Shown one piece after another: positions 52,082 through 61,404 of a DNA stretch of 64,000 bases. Position 1 is the stretch's first letter, and each line of letters begins with the position of its first letter. A program made the position numbers and the translations under genes. Origin of the DNA: an uncultured Paracoccaceae bacterium (GTDB lineage: Bacteria; Pseudomonadota; Alphaproteobacteria; Rhodobacterales; Rhodobacteraceae); assembly GCA_947499635.1 (NCBI GenBank), contig CANMPD010000005.1, forward strand, positions 124,001 to 188,000. Reading direction: 5' to 3'. Below the pieces are notes generated by a model that saw only the letters and a program-made list of their open reading frames with translations, had not been told where the DNA came from and made no database searches.

Positions 52082-52445
52082 AGCCCGTCGCAGGTTATCG
52101 ATGACATCACTGATCGATGTGATCTTTCTGCTGCTGTTGTTTTTCATGTTATCGTCGACGTTTTCGCGATTTGGTGAGGTCAAGCTGGAACTCGGCGGTA
52201 GCGGTACTGTTGCCCCAGCACAGCAGTTGCCGATGATCCTGTTACGGATCTCGGCAGACGGGTTGGCATTGAATGGTAAGCCGGTTGAGCTGCAAGATAC
52301 GCCTGATGCATTGGGTCAGTTGCGGGATGGCAAACCTGCGCATTTGGTGGTGAGCGTTGCAGAGGATGCGACGGCAGAGGGTTTGGTACAGATCTTACAC
52401 CAAACCCGCAGCGTAACCGATTTAAAAGTGTCGGTGGTACGATGA
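52065..52445 (+). CDS. exbD: ExbD/TolR-family protein, first copy
   Basis: A 126-residue protein with one N-terminal helix, SMTSLIDVIFLLLLFFMLSS, carrying the conserved Asp needed for proton flow. A periplasmic domain follows (LPMILLRISADGLALNGK). The ATG at 52065 has AGAGGA 8 bases upstream; the in-frame ATG at 52041 is inside exbB. It partners with ExbB. Confidence 0.9.
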   Translation: MRYQPKARRRLSMTSLIDVIFLLLLFFMLSSTFSRFGEVKLELGGSGTVAPAQQLPMILLRISADGLALNGKPVELQDTPDALGQLRDGKPAHLVVSVAEDATAEGLVQILHQTRSVTDLKVSVVR

Positions 52446-52846
52446 GACGCAGACTGACCACGAAACGGATTCAATCTGAACCGACGTTACCGTTGATCAA
52501 TATCGTCTTTTTGATGCTGATCTTTTTCCTTGTGGCTGCGCAGTTATCCCGTCCGCTTGAAGGTGATTTGCAACTGGTGCACACGGATGATCCTGAATTG
52601 ATCCCGCCACCGGATGCGCTGATTTTGATGCAAGACGGGCAATTGATGTTCCGTGGCAGCGAGGCCGTAGCCGAAGATGTGATTGCAACCCTGCGTGCGG
52701 ATGCGCCCGGGCAGGAGGCAGGTTTAACTTTGCGATTGCTGCCAGATCAGCGGGCTAAGGCGCATGATGTGATGGACACGGCGGCTGCCCTGCGCGGCGC
52801 TGGTGCAGATGCAGTATTTATTGTGACGCAGAGGGCATTAAAATGA
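52442..52846 (+). CDS. ExbD/TolR-family protein, second copy
   Basis: A 134-residue ExbD paralogue: a helix with PLINIVFLMLIFFLVAAQLS, where Asn replaces the conserved membrane Asp of ExbD (compare LIDVIFL in the first copy), then a periplasmic domain. It overlaps both neighbours by 4 bases. The loss of the charged residue suggests this copy is not itself a proton carrier but may make a mixed ExbD1-ExbD2 pair. Confidence 0.86.
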   Translation: MRRRLTTKRIQSEPTLPLINIVFLMLIFFLVAAQLSRPLEGDLQLVHTDDPELIPPPDALILMQDGQLMFRGSEAVAEDVIATLRADAPGQEAGLTLRLLPDQRAKAHDVMDTAAALRGAGADAVFIVTQRALK

Positions 52847-53751
52847 AATCACGTGTCTGGATTTTGGTGGCGGCCCTTGGAACATCCGCGGCGGCACATG
52901 TTGGGTTGGCTGGTCTGTCATGGCAACCCAATGACGCGGTTTTGGATGGTGGGGCTCTTGCTGGGGCAGCCTCTTTGGGCAGCAGTTTTGCAGATCTTGT
53001 TGCGTATATTCCCGAGAGCCCAAAAGTATCGGCTGTTTCGACACTTATGCCGACATCGGTGACCGAAATATCTGCGACGGCTTTGGCAACTGTCGAAGCG
53101 GTGGATCATGTCGTCACCACGCAAATTGCGGCAACGCAGATTGAAACGAAATTGGCCACGCTAACCCCTGCACCTGTACAGCCGTTGGTGACGGTGACCC
53201 GTGCCAAGGTGACCGCAGCACGGCCTTTGACGTCAACACAGGCCTCTACATCTGTGCTTCCGCCTGTACGCCCTCAGACGCGTGTAGAGCCTGTGCCGCA
53301 AGAGGAACCTGTTGCTAAGCCTAAGCCACAAAAGAAAAAGACGCCTGCAAAAAAGCAGGTGGCGGCCAAATCACAACGGGGTAATGCGACGGCCAATGCA
53401 CGGCGTGGCAGTCAAGATGCCGAGCAGGTCGCCCCCAATGGTGGTGGGACCGGAGCCACTGAAACAACGGCCAAACAGGCAGGCAATGGGGCGTTGAAAT
53501 CTTATAAAACGGCTGTTTTGCGCAAAGTGTCGCGGACCCGTGCACGCAGTGCGGGCGGGCGTGGCAGTGTACATGTGAGCCTTCGTATTTCTGCGGCGGG
53601 TGCTGTAAGCGGAGTTACTGTGGCCAAAAGTTCGGGCAACACACGTGTGGACCGCGCAGCGCTTGCCAAAGTCTCTGGTGCGGGGAATTTTGGCGCAACA
53701 CCAAATGGGCAGGCCGTGCGCTATACCATCAAGGTTGACGTTAAAGGGTGA
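52843..53751 (+). CDS. tonB: TonB-family energy transducer
   Basis: A 302-residue TonB-like protein. N-terminal membrane anchor VWILVAALGTSAAAHVGLAG with the conserved SxxxH pattern; a Pro/Lys-rich linker about residues 140-175 (VAKPKPQKKKTPAKKQ) that spans the periplasm; and a C-terminal TonB domain (SVHVSLRISAAGAVSGVTVA, NGQAVRYTIKVDVKG). It transmits energy from ExbBD to the heme receptor. Its last 11 bases overlap the convergent DUF4386 gene. Confidence 0.85.
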   Translation: MKSRVWILVAALGTSAAAHVGLAGLSWQPNDAVLDGGALAGAASLGSSFADLVAYIPESPKVSAVSTLMPTSVTEISATALATVEAVDHVVTTQIAATQIETKLATLTPAPVQPLVTVTRAKVTAARPLTSTQASTSVLPPVRPQTRVEPVPQEEPVAKPKPQKKKTPAKKQVAAKSQRGNATANARRGSQDAEQVAPNGGGTGATETTAKQAGNGALKSYKTAVLRKVSRTRARSAGGRGSVHVSLRISAAGAVSGVTVAKSSGNTRVDRAALAKVSGAGNFGATPNGQAVRYTIKVDVKG

Positions 53752-54436
53752 TTTTCCCACGGCGTAACAACCACAGGGCAAAGATGAGTTCTGACAAAGC
53801 CACAAGGCTAAACAACGCACCAGTAATCAGGGTGAGCAGGCCAGATGCGGGCATAGCATAGGCACGCAGACCATCAAGCAGGTACCCGGTGCTGCCAATC
53901 AATACGCCATAGATGATCAAACGCGGTATGTCCGTGTTGCGCAACGCCAGTGTACTTAAGAGCCATAGGTGTAGGGCAAATAACACCTGCCAAACCCAAA
54001 GCCCTGCATCACGAATATAATGCAGGGCCCAAGCATGTTCGGCGCGCAGCATTGGGTCTAATCCGGAAAAAACGGGTGTCGGCACGGCGAGTGCATAGAC
54101 GCCGGCTTGGGGCATCAGCATTGCGGCCATGACAGCGGCCACCATCAAGCGTGCGATCATAGCCATCAGGGCGAGAGTTTCACCAAACTGGCGAAACATT
54201 ACATAGAGCAGGACAGAGAGGGCAATTTCAACAAGGACCACAAGGAATTCAGCCGTGAGACCGGCAGTGAACAGGCCCGGGTGTTGTGCAATCAGGTTCA
54301 ACGTGGCCAGTGGGTCATTTGGCACGGTCAGCTGGGATGGCACCCACAACAGGGCAAAGGCACTGGCGAGGGCAATCACCAAATAGGCGAGACCTGCGCT
54401 GCGGGCAAAATTACGAGATGTTGGATCGTCGAACAT
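53741..54436 (-). CDS. DUF4386-family membrane protein
   Basis: A 231-residue protein with about six hydrophobic segments. SAGLAYLVIALASAFALLWV opens it, and ALHYIRDAGLWVWQVLFALH and GSTGYLLDGLRAYAMPASG lie in the second half. These match DUF4386, a family of unknown function. The start at 54436 (MFDDPTSRN) is used; the longer frame from 54508 begins with a non-family extension. It is single and overlaps tonB at its 3-prime end. Confidence 0.75.
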   Translation of the reverse strand: MFDDPTSRNFARSAGLAYLVIALASAFALLWVPSQLTVPNDPLATLNLIAQHPGLFTAGLTAEFLVVLVEIALSVLLYVMFRQFGETLALMAMIARLMVAAVMAAMLMPQAGVYALAVPTPVFSGLDPMLRAEHAWALHYIRDAGLWVWQVLFALHLWLLSTLALRNTDIPRLIIYGVLIGSTGYLLDGLRAYAMPASGLLTLITGALFSLVALSELIFALWLLRRGKITL

Positions 54437-54561
54437 AATGTGGCCTTGGGCTGTCGGTGCGCTGCCGCGGGCTAGGGATGGCAGACTTATGGACAGTTTA
54501 GGCGACAATTCGCATTTGCACAGTATATGTTTGCATATGTGGTTTATAGTAGGTGTTCGCA

Positions 54562-54591
54562 GCGACAGGCAGGGCGCGGCCTGCTTGTCGC
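54562..54591 (-). terminator. Hairpin after the iol operon
   Basis: GCGACAGGCAGG (54562-54573) and CCTGCTTGTCGC (54580-54591), a 12-bp stem with one mismatch (a G-U pair in one orientation), 10 bases after the iolG stop. There is no T-run; it may mark the mRNA end. Confidence 0.5.
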
Positions 54592-54601
54592 CAGAGGCCT
54601 G

Positions 54602-55594
54602 TTACAAGTTGACGGGCAGGCCTGTTTCGCGTGACTGTGTTGCCGCATCGGCAAGGCGTTGCGCCTGCAACCCGTCATGAATGCTGGGCGAGAGCTGGGT
54701 TCCATTGGTGACGGCATCCACAAAATGGGACATCTCGGCGCGATAGGCGGCTTCGTAACGTTCCAGAAAAAACGCCTGCGCCGGGGCGGTGCGTGTGCCT
54801 GCTGCGGTTGACGAGGCAACCGAGTTTTCGATGATATTGCCAGCTTGGAGCATGCCGCCTGATCCATGCACCTCGACGCGTTGATCATAGCCATAAGTCG
54901 CGCGGCGCGAATTCGAGATTTGGCAGATTTTACCACTGGCCGTGGTAAGCGTCACGGCGGCGGTGTCTACGTCCCCAGCCGTGCCGATTTCGGGATCAAC
55001 CAGTGCGGCGCCGACGGCGAAGACTTGGCTGATTTCTTCACCCAACAAAAATCGTGCCATGTCAAAATCATGCACCATCATGTCACGGAAAATTCCGCCG
55101 GAGCTTTTGACATAGGATAATGGTGGCGGCGACGGGTCACGTGATAGGATCGTCACAATCTCGACGTCGCCAATCTCTCCCTCGCGCAGGCGGGTTTGTA
55201 GATTGGCAAAGTTGGGATCAAACCGGCGGTTAAAGGCGGTGAGGAACGGAACATTGGCCGCGTCGACGGCACGGATGCAAGTTTTGATATTGTCGACAGA
55301 CATATCGACGGGTTTTTCGCAAAAGATTGCTTTGCCTGCTGCTGCTGCGGCTTGGATCAAGTCGAAATGTGTATCTGTCGGTGTACCGATCACCACGGCG
55401 TCGACATCATCGCTGGCAATCAATGCCTCTGCCTCCAAAACCTGTGCACCGGATTTCGCGGCAAGTGTTTCAGCTGGTGCCGCAAAGGCATCCGCGACGG
55501 CGCTGATGCGCACATTATCGAGCATAGCGGCAGCGCGGGCATGGACCTGCCCGATGCGACCACAGCCCAAAAGGCCTAGTCTTAACATAGTCAT
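54602..55594 (-). CDS. iolG: myo-Inositol 2-dehydrogenase
   Basis: A 330-residue Gfo/Idh/MocA dehydrogenase that oxidises myo-inositol to 2-keto-myo-inositol with NAD+. The N-terminal NAD motif is GLLGCGRIGQVHARA, the catalytic Lys is in FCEKPVDMS (about residue 94), and the catalytic Asp/His are in GGIFRDMMVHDFDMARFLLG. FNRRFDPNFANLQ is typical of IolG. It is the last gene of the iolD-C-B-aldolase-G operon and overlaps the aldolase gene by 4 bases. Two further paralogues lie at 60281 and 62311. Confidence 0.9.
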   Translation of the reverse strand: MTMLRLGLLGCGRIGQVHARAAAMLDNVRISAVADAFAAPAETLAAKSGAQVLEAEALIASDDVDAVVIGTPTDTHFDLIQAAAAAGKAIFCEKPVDMSVDNIKTCIRAVDAANVPFLTAFNRRFDPNFANLQTRLREGEIGDVEIVTILSRDPSPPPLSYVKSSGGIFRDMMVHDFDMARFLLGEEISQVFAVGAALVDPEIGTAGDVDTAAVTLTTASGKICQISNSRRATYGYDQRVEVHGSGGMLQAGNIIENSVASSTAAGTRTAPAQAFFLERYEAAYRAEMSHFVDAVTNGTQLSPSIHDGLQAQRLADAATQSRETGLPVNL

Positions 55595-56421
55595 GCTCCT
55601 TTAAAGCCCGCAAGAACCCGGCGTGTGGCGGCCACCACAGGATCATGGGTCTCGCTCAGGATGGTCACGCGATCAAAGCGATCGGGATCGGCGTTGACGG
55701 CAGTGCGCAGTGCGGCACCAAAAGCCATGCGCAATTCGGTTCCGATGTTGAATTTGCAAATTTTAGAGCCGCGCGCGAGGGCCGTGCGTTGCGCCATGGG
55801 TACGCCAGAGCCGCCGTGAATAACCAGTGGCACCTCTGTGACGGCTTCAATGGCGCGAATGCGCGGCTCGTCCAGGCCCCCTTCTTTGTCTTGTTGCAAA
55901 TGCACATTGCCCACCGAGATCGCCATAGCATCTACGCCGGTCTCGGCCGCAAATTGTGCGGCCTCGGTGGGATCGGTTCCAGCAGAGTTTTCACCGCCGC
56001 TGTAGCCAACAAACCCAATCTCGCCTTCGCAAGACACGCCCGCGGCGTGGGCCATTTCGACAATCGCACGGGTTTCGGCAATGTTTTCAGCCAAGGGCTT
56101 GCGTGAGCCGTCGAACATGACAGAGGTAAAGCCGCTATCAATCGCCTCGCGGCATTCATCAACTGTGTACCCATGATCCAGATGCGCGACCACCGGAACC
56201 AAAGCGCCCTGGGCCAGATGGCGGAACATTTTGCCAAGGATCGGCAGGGGCGTGTGGGCGCGGCAACTGGGACCGGCCTGTAAGATCACGGGGCAGTTTT
56301 CGGCCTCGGCGGCGGCGATATAGGCGCGCATGTCTTCCCAGCCCAAGGTGACCAGGCCAGCCACGGCGTGACCGTGTTGCAACGCCGGCTGCAACACATC
56401 TTTGAGAGTTACGAGGCTCAT
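55591..56421 (-). CDS. Class II aldolase of the inositol pathway (IolJ-like)
   Basis: A 276-residue zinc aldolase of the fructose-bisphosphate class II family. Zinc/active-site motifs: PVVAHLDHGYTVDEC, GEIGFVGYSGGENSAG and VIHGGSGVP with KFNIGTELR. In this operon it should cleave 2-deoxy-5-keto-gluconate 6-phosphate to malonic semialdehyde and dihydroxyacetone phosphate. The ATG at 56421 overlaps the iolB stop (ATGA). A general FBA role cannot be excluded, but the context favours IolJ. Confidence 0.85.
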   Translation of the reverse strand: MSLVTLKDVLQPALQHGHAVAGLVTLGWEDMRAYIAAAEAENCPVILQAGPSCRAHTPLPILGKMFRHLAQGALVPVVAHLDHGYTVDECREAIDSGFTSVMFDGSRKPLAENIAETRAIVEMAHAAGVSCEGEIGFVGYSGGENSAGTDPTEAAQFAAETGVDAMAISVGNVHLQQDKEGGLDEPRIRAIEAVTEVPLVIHGGSGVPMAQRTALARGSKICKFNIGTELRMAFGAALRTAVNADPDRFDRVTILSETHDPVVAATRRVLAGFKGA

Positions 56422-57275
56422 TTGAATTTTGCCACCATATCCATGATGCCGGGGATCGTGTGCAGCTGTGCTTCGTGTGTGGGTTGGAAATACTGCTTGA
56501 GAGAGCGCTGGCTGAGACCACCAAGGATAGTGAAGTAATACATCTGATAGCCGGGTAAAACTGCACAGGGGTGATAGCCCTTGTCGATGCAAACGGTGGA
56601 GCCATCAACAATGTGATAGGCGTCACCGGATTTTCCGTCTTCGCGCTGCAACATCTGCAGACCCGAGCCGTAGTTGGGCTTGAAACGGAAGTTATAAGTT
56701 TCGTCGTGGCGGGTTTCGATCATCTCGCCCGTATCATCATGGCGGTCGGTGTCGTGTTTGTGGCTTGGAAAACCGGACCAGCCGCCTTCGCCGACGGTGA
56801 ACAGTTCAGAGACCAACAGACGACCGACCGTGTCGTGGTATTTGGTGCCAAGTATATGTTTGATTTTACGATGGGTTTTAGTCTCATCTGATCCGTATTG
56901 CACAATGTCCAGATCAGCGGCGCGTACGTCAAAGGGCTCAAGCACCTTATCGTATTTTGCACCCGCAATGAATGTTTCGGTGGCGTCGGTTTTGCAGGTA
57001 ATGCGCACCTTGGCGCCGGTGGGGACATAGACGCCTTCGGGGTCAGCGTCCCAAACATCGGCGGTGCGCAGGCCAATATCGGGATAAGACGCGCCGTCCA
57101 CTTCGACGTCAACGGTGCCGGTTGCGGGGGCAACACAGGTTTCGTACCCGGGGACGGCGTATTCAAAGGTCTCGCCTTTGGTGAGTTTGATGATGTTGAA
57201 ATAGTTCAACGGAACCAGACCATCCTCGGCGTCGACGATAGGTTTGTTTTGGTTGTCAAAAGGGGCGATGTGCAT
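56418..57275 (-). CDS. iolB: 5-Deoxy-glucuronate isomerase
   Basis: A 285-residue cupin isomerase that converts 5-deoxyglucuronate to 5-keto-2-deoxygluconate. FPSHKHDTDRH supplies the metal-binding His cluster, followed by EETYNFRF-like DETYNFRFKP and DKGYHPCAVLPGYQMYYF, all diagnostic of IolB. The start MHIAPFD at 57275 was chosen; an in-frame start at 57497 would cross into iolC. It lies 28 bases after iolC. Confidence 0.93.
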   Translation of the reverse strand: MHIAPFDNQNKPIVDAEDGLVPLNYFNIIKLTKGETFEYAVPGYETCVAPATGTVDVEVDGASYPDIGLRTADVWDADPEGVYVPTGAKVRITCKTDATETFIAGAKYDKVLEPFDVRAADLDIVQYGSDETKTHRKIKHILGTKYHDTVGRLLVSELFTVGEGGWSGFPSHKHDTDRHDDTGEMIETRHDETYNFRFKPNYGSGLQMLQREDGKSGDAYHIVDGSTVCIDKGYHPCAVLPGYQMYYFTILGGLSQRSLKQYFQPTHEAQLHTIPGIMDMVAKFK

Positions 57276-57303
57276 GGGGTATGTCCTGCGAATAAATAGG
57301 GAA

Positions 57304-58284
57304 TTAAACGGGGGTCGCGCCGGGGTGCGATTGTAAAAACGCATCCAGCTCGGCGGTGGTGGGCATGGCGGGGGCGCAACCTGGTTGCGACACCACGATG
57401 GAGGCACAGGCAGAGCCGCGCTCGATACAGTCGCGCAAGTCGCGACCCTCGGCGATGCCTGCCAAAAGGCCGGAGATAAAACTGTCGCCTGCGCCATTTG
57501 GTTTTACAGCGGTTACAGGATAGATGCCGGTGCGGATTTCTTGGTCGTCCCACAGCGTAATCGCACCCTCGTGACCCATTTTATAAATCACGAACCGGCC
57601 CTGAGATGCGAGGCGGCGGGCCATATCCAGACCTTTGTCAAGGCCACCGGCCATAAAGCCGAATTCCTCGTCATTGCCGACAATCATGTCGCTGGCTTCG
57701 CCTGCGCGAGTCAGGACATCGGCGGCCACCTCGGGGGAGGGCCAAGAATAAGGGCGGTAATCGATGTCAAAGATCACTGGTACGCCTGCGGCTTTGGCGT
57801 TTTCAAACGCTTTAAAGGTTGAACTGCGCGAAGGGTCTGCTGCGAAAACGGTGCCAGCGGTGATAAGCGCGCCGTACTGGTTGTAGGCCACACGGTCGAC
57901 ATCGGCGTCGGTGACCTGAAAATCCACCGCATTGTTGCGATAAATACTGAGTTGAAAGTCGTCCATCGTACTTTCGTATACAGCGAGGGATACGCGGTAC
58001 TCACCGCCCAGAACTTTGATGTATTGGGTGTCGACCCCATAATGTTGCAATTTGTTGGTGCAAAAGCGGCCCACGGTGTCGTCACTGACGGATGTGACCA
58101 GCGCCGATTTCATGCCCAGTTTACACAGACCCGCGCAAATGTTGGCAGATGACCCGCCAAGATCGGCGCGAAACAGATCTGCATGTTCTGCCTTGGTGCC
58201 TTGTGGGTCGGCATACATATCCATGCCCGCGCGACCAAAGACCACGAAATTACCGCGTTTGATGCCGTTGATTAATGCTGACAT
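57304..58284 (-). CDS. iolC: 5-Dehydro-2-deoxygluconokinase
   Basis: A 326-residue PfkB-family kinase phosphorylating 5-keto-2-deoxygluconate. VVFGRAGMDMYADPQG at the start, LGGSSANICAGLCKLG, and the anion-hole/catalytic NGAGDSFISGLLAGI with Asp. FRADLGGSSANI is a well-conserved IolC segment. The start at 58284 shares one base with the iolD stop (TAATG). Confidence 0.93.
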   Translation of the reverse strand: MSALINGIKRGNFVVFGRAGMDMYADPQGTKAEHADLFRADLGGSSANICAGLCKLGMKSALVTSVSDDTVGRFCTNKLQHYGVDTQYIKVLGGEYRVSLAVYESTMDDFQLSIYRNNAVDFQVTDADVDRVAYNQYGALITAGTVFAADPSRSSTFKAFENAKAAGVPVIFDIDYRPYSWPSPEVAADVLTRAGEASDMIVGNDEEFGFMAGGLDKGLDMARRLASQGRFVIYKMGHEGAITLWDDQEIRTGIYPVTAVKPNGAGDSFISGLLAGIAEGRDLRDCIERGSACASIVVSQPGCAPAMPTTAELDAFLQSHPGATPV

Positions 58285-60149
58285 TACACACCCTTTCGCT
58301 GATTTGTGCGGCCGGATTCCCAATCGGTGTGGGCTTGGCGGACAGTGTCGCTGGTGGTGATGTGGGGTGTGCCAACCTCCCACCATGTATGACCTTCGGT
58401 GGTCCAGCCCTCGTAGGGATCTACGTCCATGACGATGACATAAGTGGTGTCAGAGGCTTTGGCGCGTTTAAATGCCTCGGCAAATTCCGCTGGATTAGCG
58501 ACTTTTTCGGATGTTGCACCCATGGATGCAGCATGGGCCACGAAATCGACGCCAAAGGGTTTGGGGATGGTCGGGCAGTCAGCCAACAGGTTGTTAAAAC
58601 TGTCATTTCCGGTGTTGTTTTGCAGCTTGTTGATCACCGCAAACCCACCGTTGTCCAGCACAAGGACGATCATTTTCTTTTGGCTGAGCACACTTGAGTA
58701 GATGTCAGAATTCATCAGCATATAAGAGCCATCGCCGCAAAAGGTGATGGTGTCTTGGTCGGGCTCGCGTTCGGCCTGCGCAATACGTGCCCCCCACGCG
58801 CCGGCCAGTTCGTAGCCCATGCAGCTAAAGCCGAATTCAACATCGACAGTGCCGATGTCCAGCGTGCGCCAGTTGGCGGTGACCTCGGCGGGCAGGCCAC
58901 CGGCGGCGGCAATCACACGGTCACGGGGATCACACAGGTCGTTCACAACCCCAATAGCTTGCGCATAAGAGTTCGGCCGGTTGCCGGGTTTTACATTCTT
59001 GGCGACATAAGCGTTCCACTTTTTACGCTCAGAACAGGCCGTCTCGACCCATATTTGCGGGCCAGTGTACCCTGCCAAGGCGGTGCTGAGTGCGGTGAGT
59101 GACAGTTTCGCGTCGCCGACGATAGGCAAAGACATGTGTTTGCCGGCGTCGTGGCGTGCAGCGTTGATTGCAACAAAGCGCGCGTTTTGGTCAAAGGCTG
59201 TCCAAGATCCGGTGGTGAAATCCTGTAAACGGGTGCCTATGGCCAGTATGACATCTGCTTTGGCTGCGATTGCATTGGCACTGTCTGAGCCGGTGACGCC
59301 GATTGGTCCGATATTCAGGTCATGACTATCCAACAGATTGGCACGGCCAGCGATGGTTTCGACCACGGGGATGTTATGGGTCTCGGCAAAGGCCGTAAGT
59401 TGCGCAACCGCGCGAGAATACTGCACGCCACCACCTGCGATGATCATCGGACGTTCGGCGGATTTCAGCAGGGCAACGGCGTCGGCGATTTCAGCCGCAT
59501 CAGGTGTTTGTCGGCGGATACGGTGAACTTTCTTGGCAAAGAACTTGGCCGGATAGTCGTATGTCCAGCCTTGCACATCCTGTGGCAAGCCAAGGAAAGC
59601 AGGCCCGCAATCGGCAGGATCGAGCATAGTGGCGAGCGCGTTTGGCAGCGATTGTAGGATCTGCGCAGGATGACAGATGCGGTCCCAATAGCGCACAACT
59701 GGTTTAAACGCGTCGTTTACGCCAAAGGTCGGATCATTAAAGTTTTCCATCTGTTGCAACACCGGATCGGGCAGACGGGTGAGGAATTGATCACCACACA
59801 ACAGCAACATCGGCAGCCGGTTGGCATGGGCCAGTGCAGCACTGGTGACCAGATTGGATGTGCCGGGACCTGCAGAGGCGGTGCAGAACATAAACCGTTG
59901 GCGCAGCCATTGTTTGGTATAGGCCGCGGCTGCGAATCCCATGCTTTGTTCGTTTTGGCCACGATACAGGGGCAGCTCGTCGTGCACCTGATTCAGGGCT
60001 TCGCCCAGACATGTCACGTTGCCATGGCCAAATATGCCAAAGCCGCCACCGCAAACCCGCAGCTCCTCTCCGTCGATTTCAATGTATTGATTGGTAAGCC
60101 AGCGGATGATGGCCTGTGCCGTCGTAAGGCGGATTGTCTCTTGGGTCAT
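58284..60149 (-). CDS. iolD: 3D-(3,5/4)-trihydroxycyclohexane-1,2-dione hydrolase
   Basis: A 621-residue thiamine-diphosphate enzyme opening the ring of the inositol intermediate to 5-deoxyglucuronate. N-terminal QAIIRWLTNQYIEIDGEELR; the middle domain has ILAIGTRLQDFTTGSW; the ThDP motif is FCGDGSYMLMNSDIYSS...VLDNGGFAVINKLQ, in GDG-N28-N layout. The ATG at 60149 is the first gene of the minus-strand iol operon; a longer frame upstream would read through the LacI operator. The operator is 89 bases upstream. Confidence 0.93.
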   Translation of the reverse strand: MTQETIRLTTAQAIIRWLTNQYIEIDGEELRVCGGGFGIFGHGNVTCLGEALNQVHDELPLYRGQNEQSMGFAAAAYTKQWLRQRFMFCTASAGPGTSNLVTSAALAHANRLPMLLLCGDQFLTRLPDPVLQQMENFNDPTFGVNDAFKPVVRYWDRICHPAQILQSLPNALATMLDPADCGPAFLGLPQDVQGWTYDYPAKFFAKKVHRIRRQTPDAAEIADAVALLKSAERPMIIAGGGVQYSRAVAQLTAFAETHNIPVVETIAGRANLLDSHDLNIGPIGVTGSDSANAIAAKADVILAIGTRLQDFTTGSWTAFDQNARFVAINAARHDAGKHMSLPIVGDAKLSLTALSTALAGYTGPQIWVETACSERKKWNAYVAKNVKPGNRPNSYAQAIGVVNDLCDPRDRVIAAAGGLPAEVTANWRTLDIGTVDVEFGFSCMGYELAGAWGARIAQAEREPDQDTITFCGDGSYMLMNSDIYSSVLSQKKMIVLVLDNGGFAVINKLQNNTGNDSFNNLLADCPTIPKPFGVDFVAHAASMGATSEKVANPAEFAEAFKRAKASDTTYVIVMDVDPYEGWTTEGHTWWEVGTPHITTSDTVRQAHTDWESGRTNQRKGV

Positions 60150-60237
60150 GATGCGGCGTCTCGGGTTGGTCCTGATTGGGAAATTCCAATGTCGGAGTGA
60201 TTGCGTCTTGCTTGGTTCTGATTCCCACGATACAAAC

Positions 60238-60255
60238 TTTGCAACCGGTTGCAAA
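60238..60255. promoter_or_regulatory. LacI-family operator between divergent iol operons
   Basis: TTTGCAACCGGTTGCAAA is a perfect 18-base palindrome, and the core TGCAACCGGTTGCA fits the LacI-family consensus with central CG. It lies 89 bases from iolD and 26 bases from the plus-strand dehydrogenase, so one repressor could control both. The LacI-type gene at 63492-64000 is the likely binder. Confidence 0.85.
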
Positions 60256-60280
60256 TTGAAATTCAAAAAAGGGGGCAAAG

Positions 60281-61384
60281 ATGCAAAGAATCGGTATTGG
60301 GATTCTAGGCGGCGGATACATGGGTAAGGCCCATTCCGTGGCAATGGCTGCTGTTGGTGCTGTGTTCAACACAACCCTGCGTCCGCATTTAGAAATGATT
60401 TGTGCGTCCCGCCCCGAAAGCGCGGAGCGCTATCGCAAAGCCTATGGATTTGCGCGTGCAACCTGCGAGTGGCGTACCCTTGTCGCTGATCCAAAGGTCG
60501 AGGCGATTGTAATTGCAACCCCGCAGGAAACCCACCGCGAGATTGCGGAACTGGCGTTTTCTCTTGGTAAACCGGTGTTTTGCGAAAAACCTTTGGGCGC
60601 ATCACTTGCAGATAGCCGGGCTATGGTTGCTGCCGCAGAAGCGTCAGGATGTCCGAATATGGTGGGGTTCAATTATATCCGTACCCCTGCCAGTCAATAT
60701 GCGCGCCAGCTGATTGCAGATGGCGCCATCGGCGAGATCACAATGTTTCGCGGCGAGCACACGGAAGATTTTTATGCGGATCCTGAAATGCCCGCCACAT
60801 GGCGCACCGAGGGCGAAGCAAATGGAACCATGGGTGATCTTGCGCCACATATGATCAACGGTGCATTGGCCTTGTTAGGCCCAATTACGCGGGTGATGGC
60901 TGAGGTTGAAACCGTTCACAAAACCCGCCCCGGTGGCACGGTTACAAATGATGATCATGCCCAGATGATGTTGCGATTTGAAAACGGCGCGATGGGGCAG
61001 ATGTATGTCTCGCGCGTCGCGACAGGCCGTAAAATGGGCTATGCTTATGAGATTTTCGGCACAAAGGGCGCGATCCGTTTTGACCAAGAAGATCAGAACG
61101 CCATTTGGCTGTATCGCGCCGAGGGTGAGGCAGCCACACGCGGTTTTACCAAGATCCTGACTGGGCCTGCACATCCTGATTATGAGCCGTTTTGCCAAGG
61201 TCCCGGTCATGGCACAGGTTATCAGGATCAAATCATTATCGAAGCGCGCGATTTTCTGCGTGCAATCGAAACAGGTACGGCCGTTTGGCCGACGTTCCGC
61301 GACGGGATGGAGGTTACCCGCGTGGTTCAGGCAGCATTGCGATCTGCAAAAGATCGGTGCTGGACCGACATTAAAGACATCTGA
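60281..61384 (+). CDS. Gfo/Idh/MocA-family oxidoreductase (inositol-type)
   Basis: A 367-residue dehydrogenase. NAD motif GILGGGYMGKAHSVAM at 6-21, FCEKPLGASLAD with catalytic Lys, and GTMGDLAPHMINGALALLG with the Asp/His pair. The ATG has AAAAAGGGGG upstream. It heads a plus-strand operon with the IolE/IolI-like gene and another dehydrogenase. It may act on an inositol stereoisomer (scyllo or chiro) or methylated inositol; the substrate is inferred from context. Confidence 0.87.
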   Translation: MQRIGIGILGGGYMGKAHSVAMAAVGAVFNTTLRPHLEMICASRPESAERYRKAYGFARATCEWRTLVADPKVEAIVIATPQETHREIAELAFSLGKPVFCEKPLGASLADSRAMVAAAEASGCPNMVGFNYIRTPASQYARQLIADGAIGEITMFRGEHTEDFYADPEMPATWRTEGEANGTMGDLAPHMINGALALLGPITRVMAEVETVHKTRPGGTVTNDDHAQMMLRFENGAMGQMYVSRVATGRKMGYAYEIFGTKGAIRFDQEDQNAIWLYRAEGEAATRGFTKILTGPAHPDYEPFCQGPGHGTGYQDQIIIEARDFLRAIETGTAVWPTFRDGMEVTRVVQAALRSAKDRCWTDIKDI

Positions 61385-61404
61385 GTTTTGGAGGACTACC
61401 CCAG

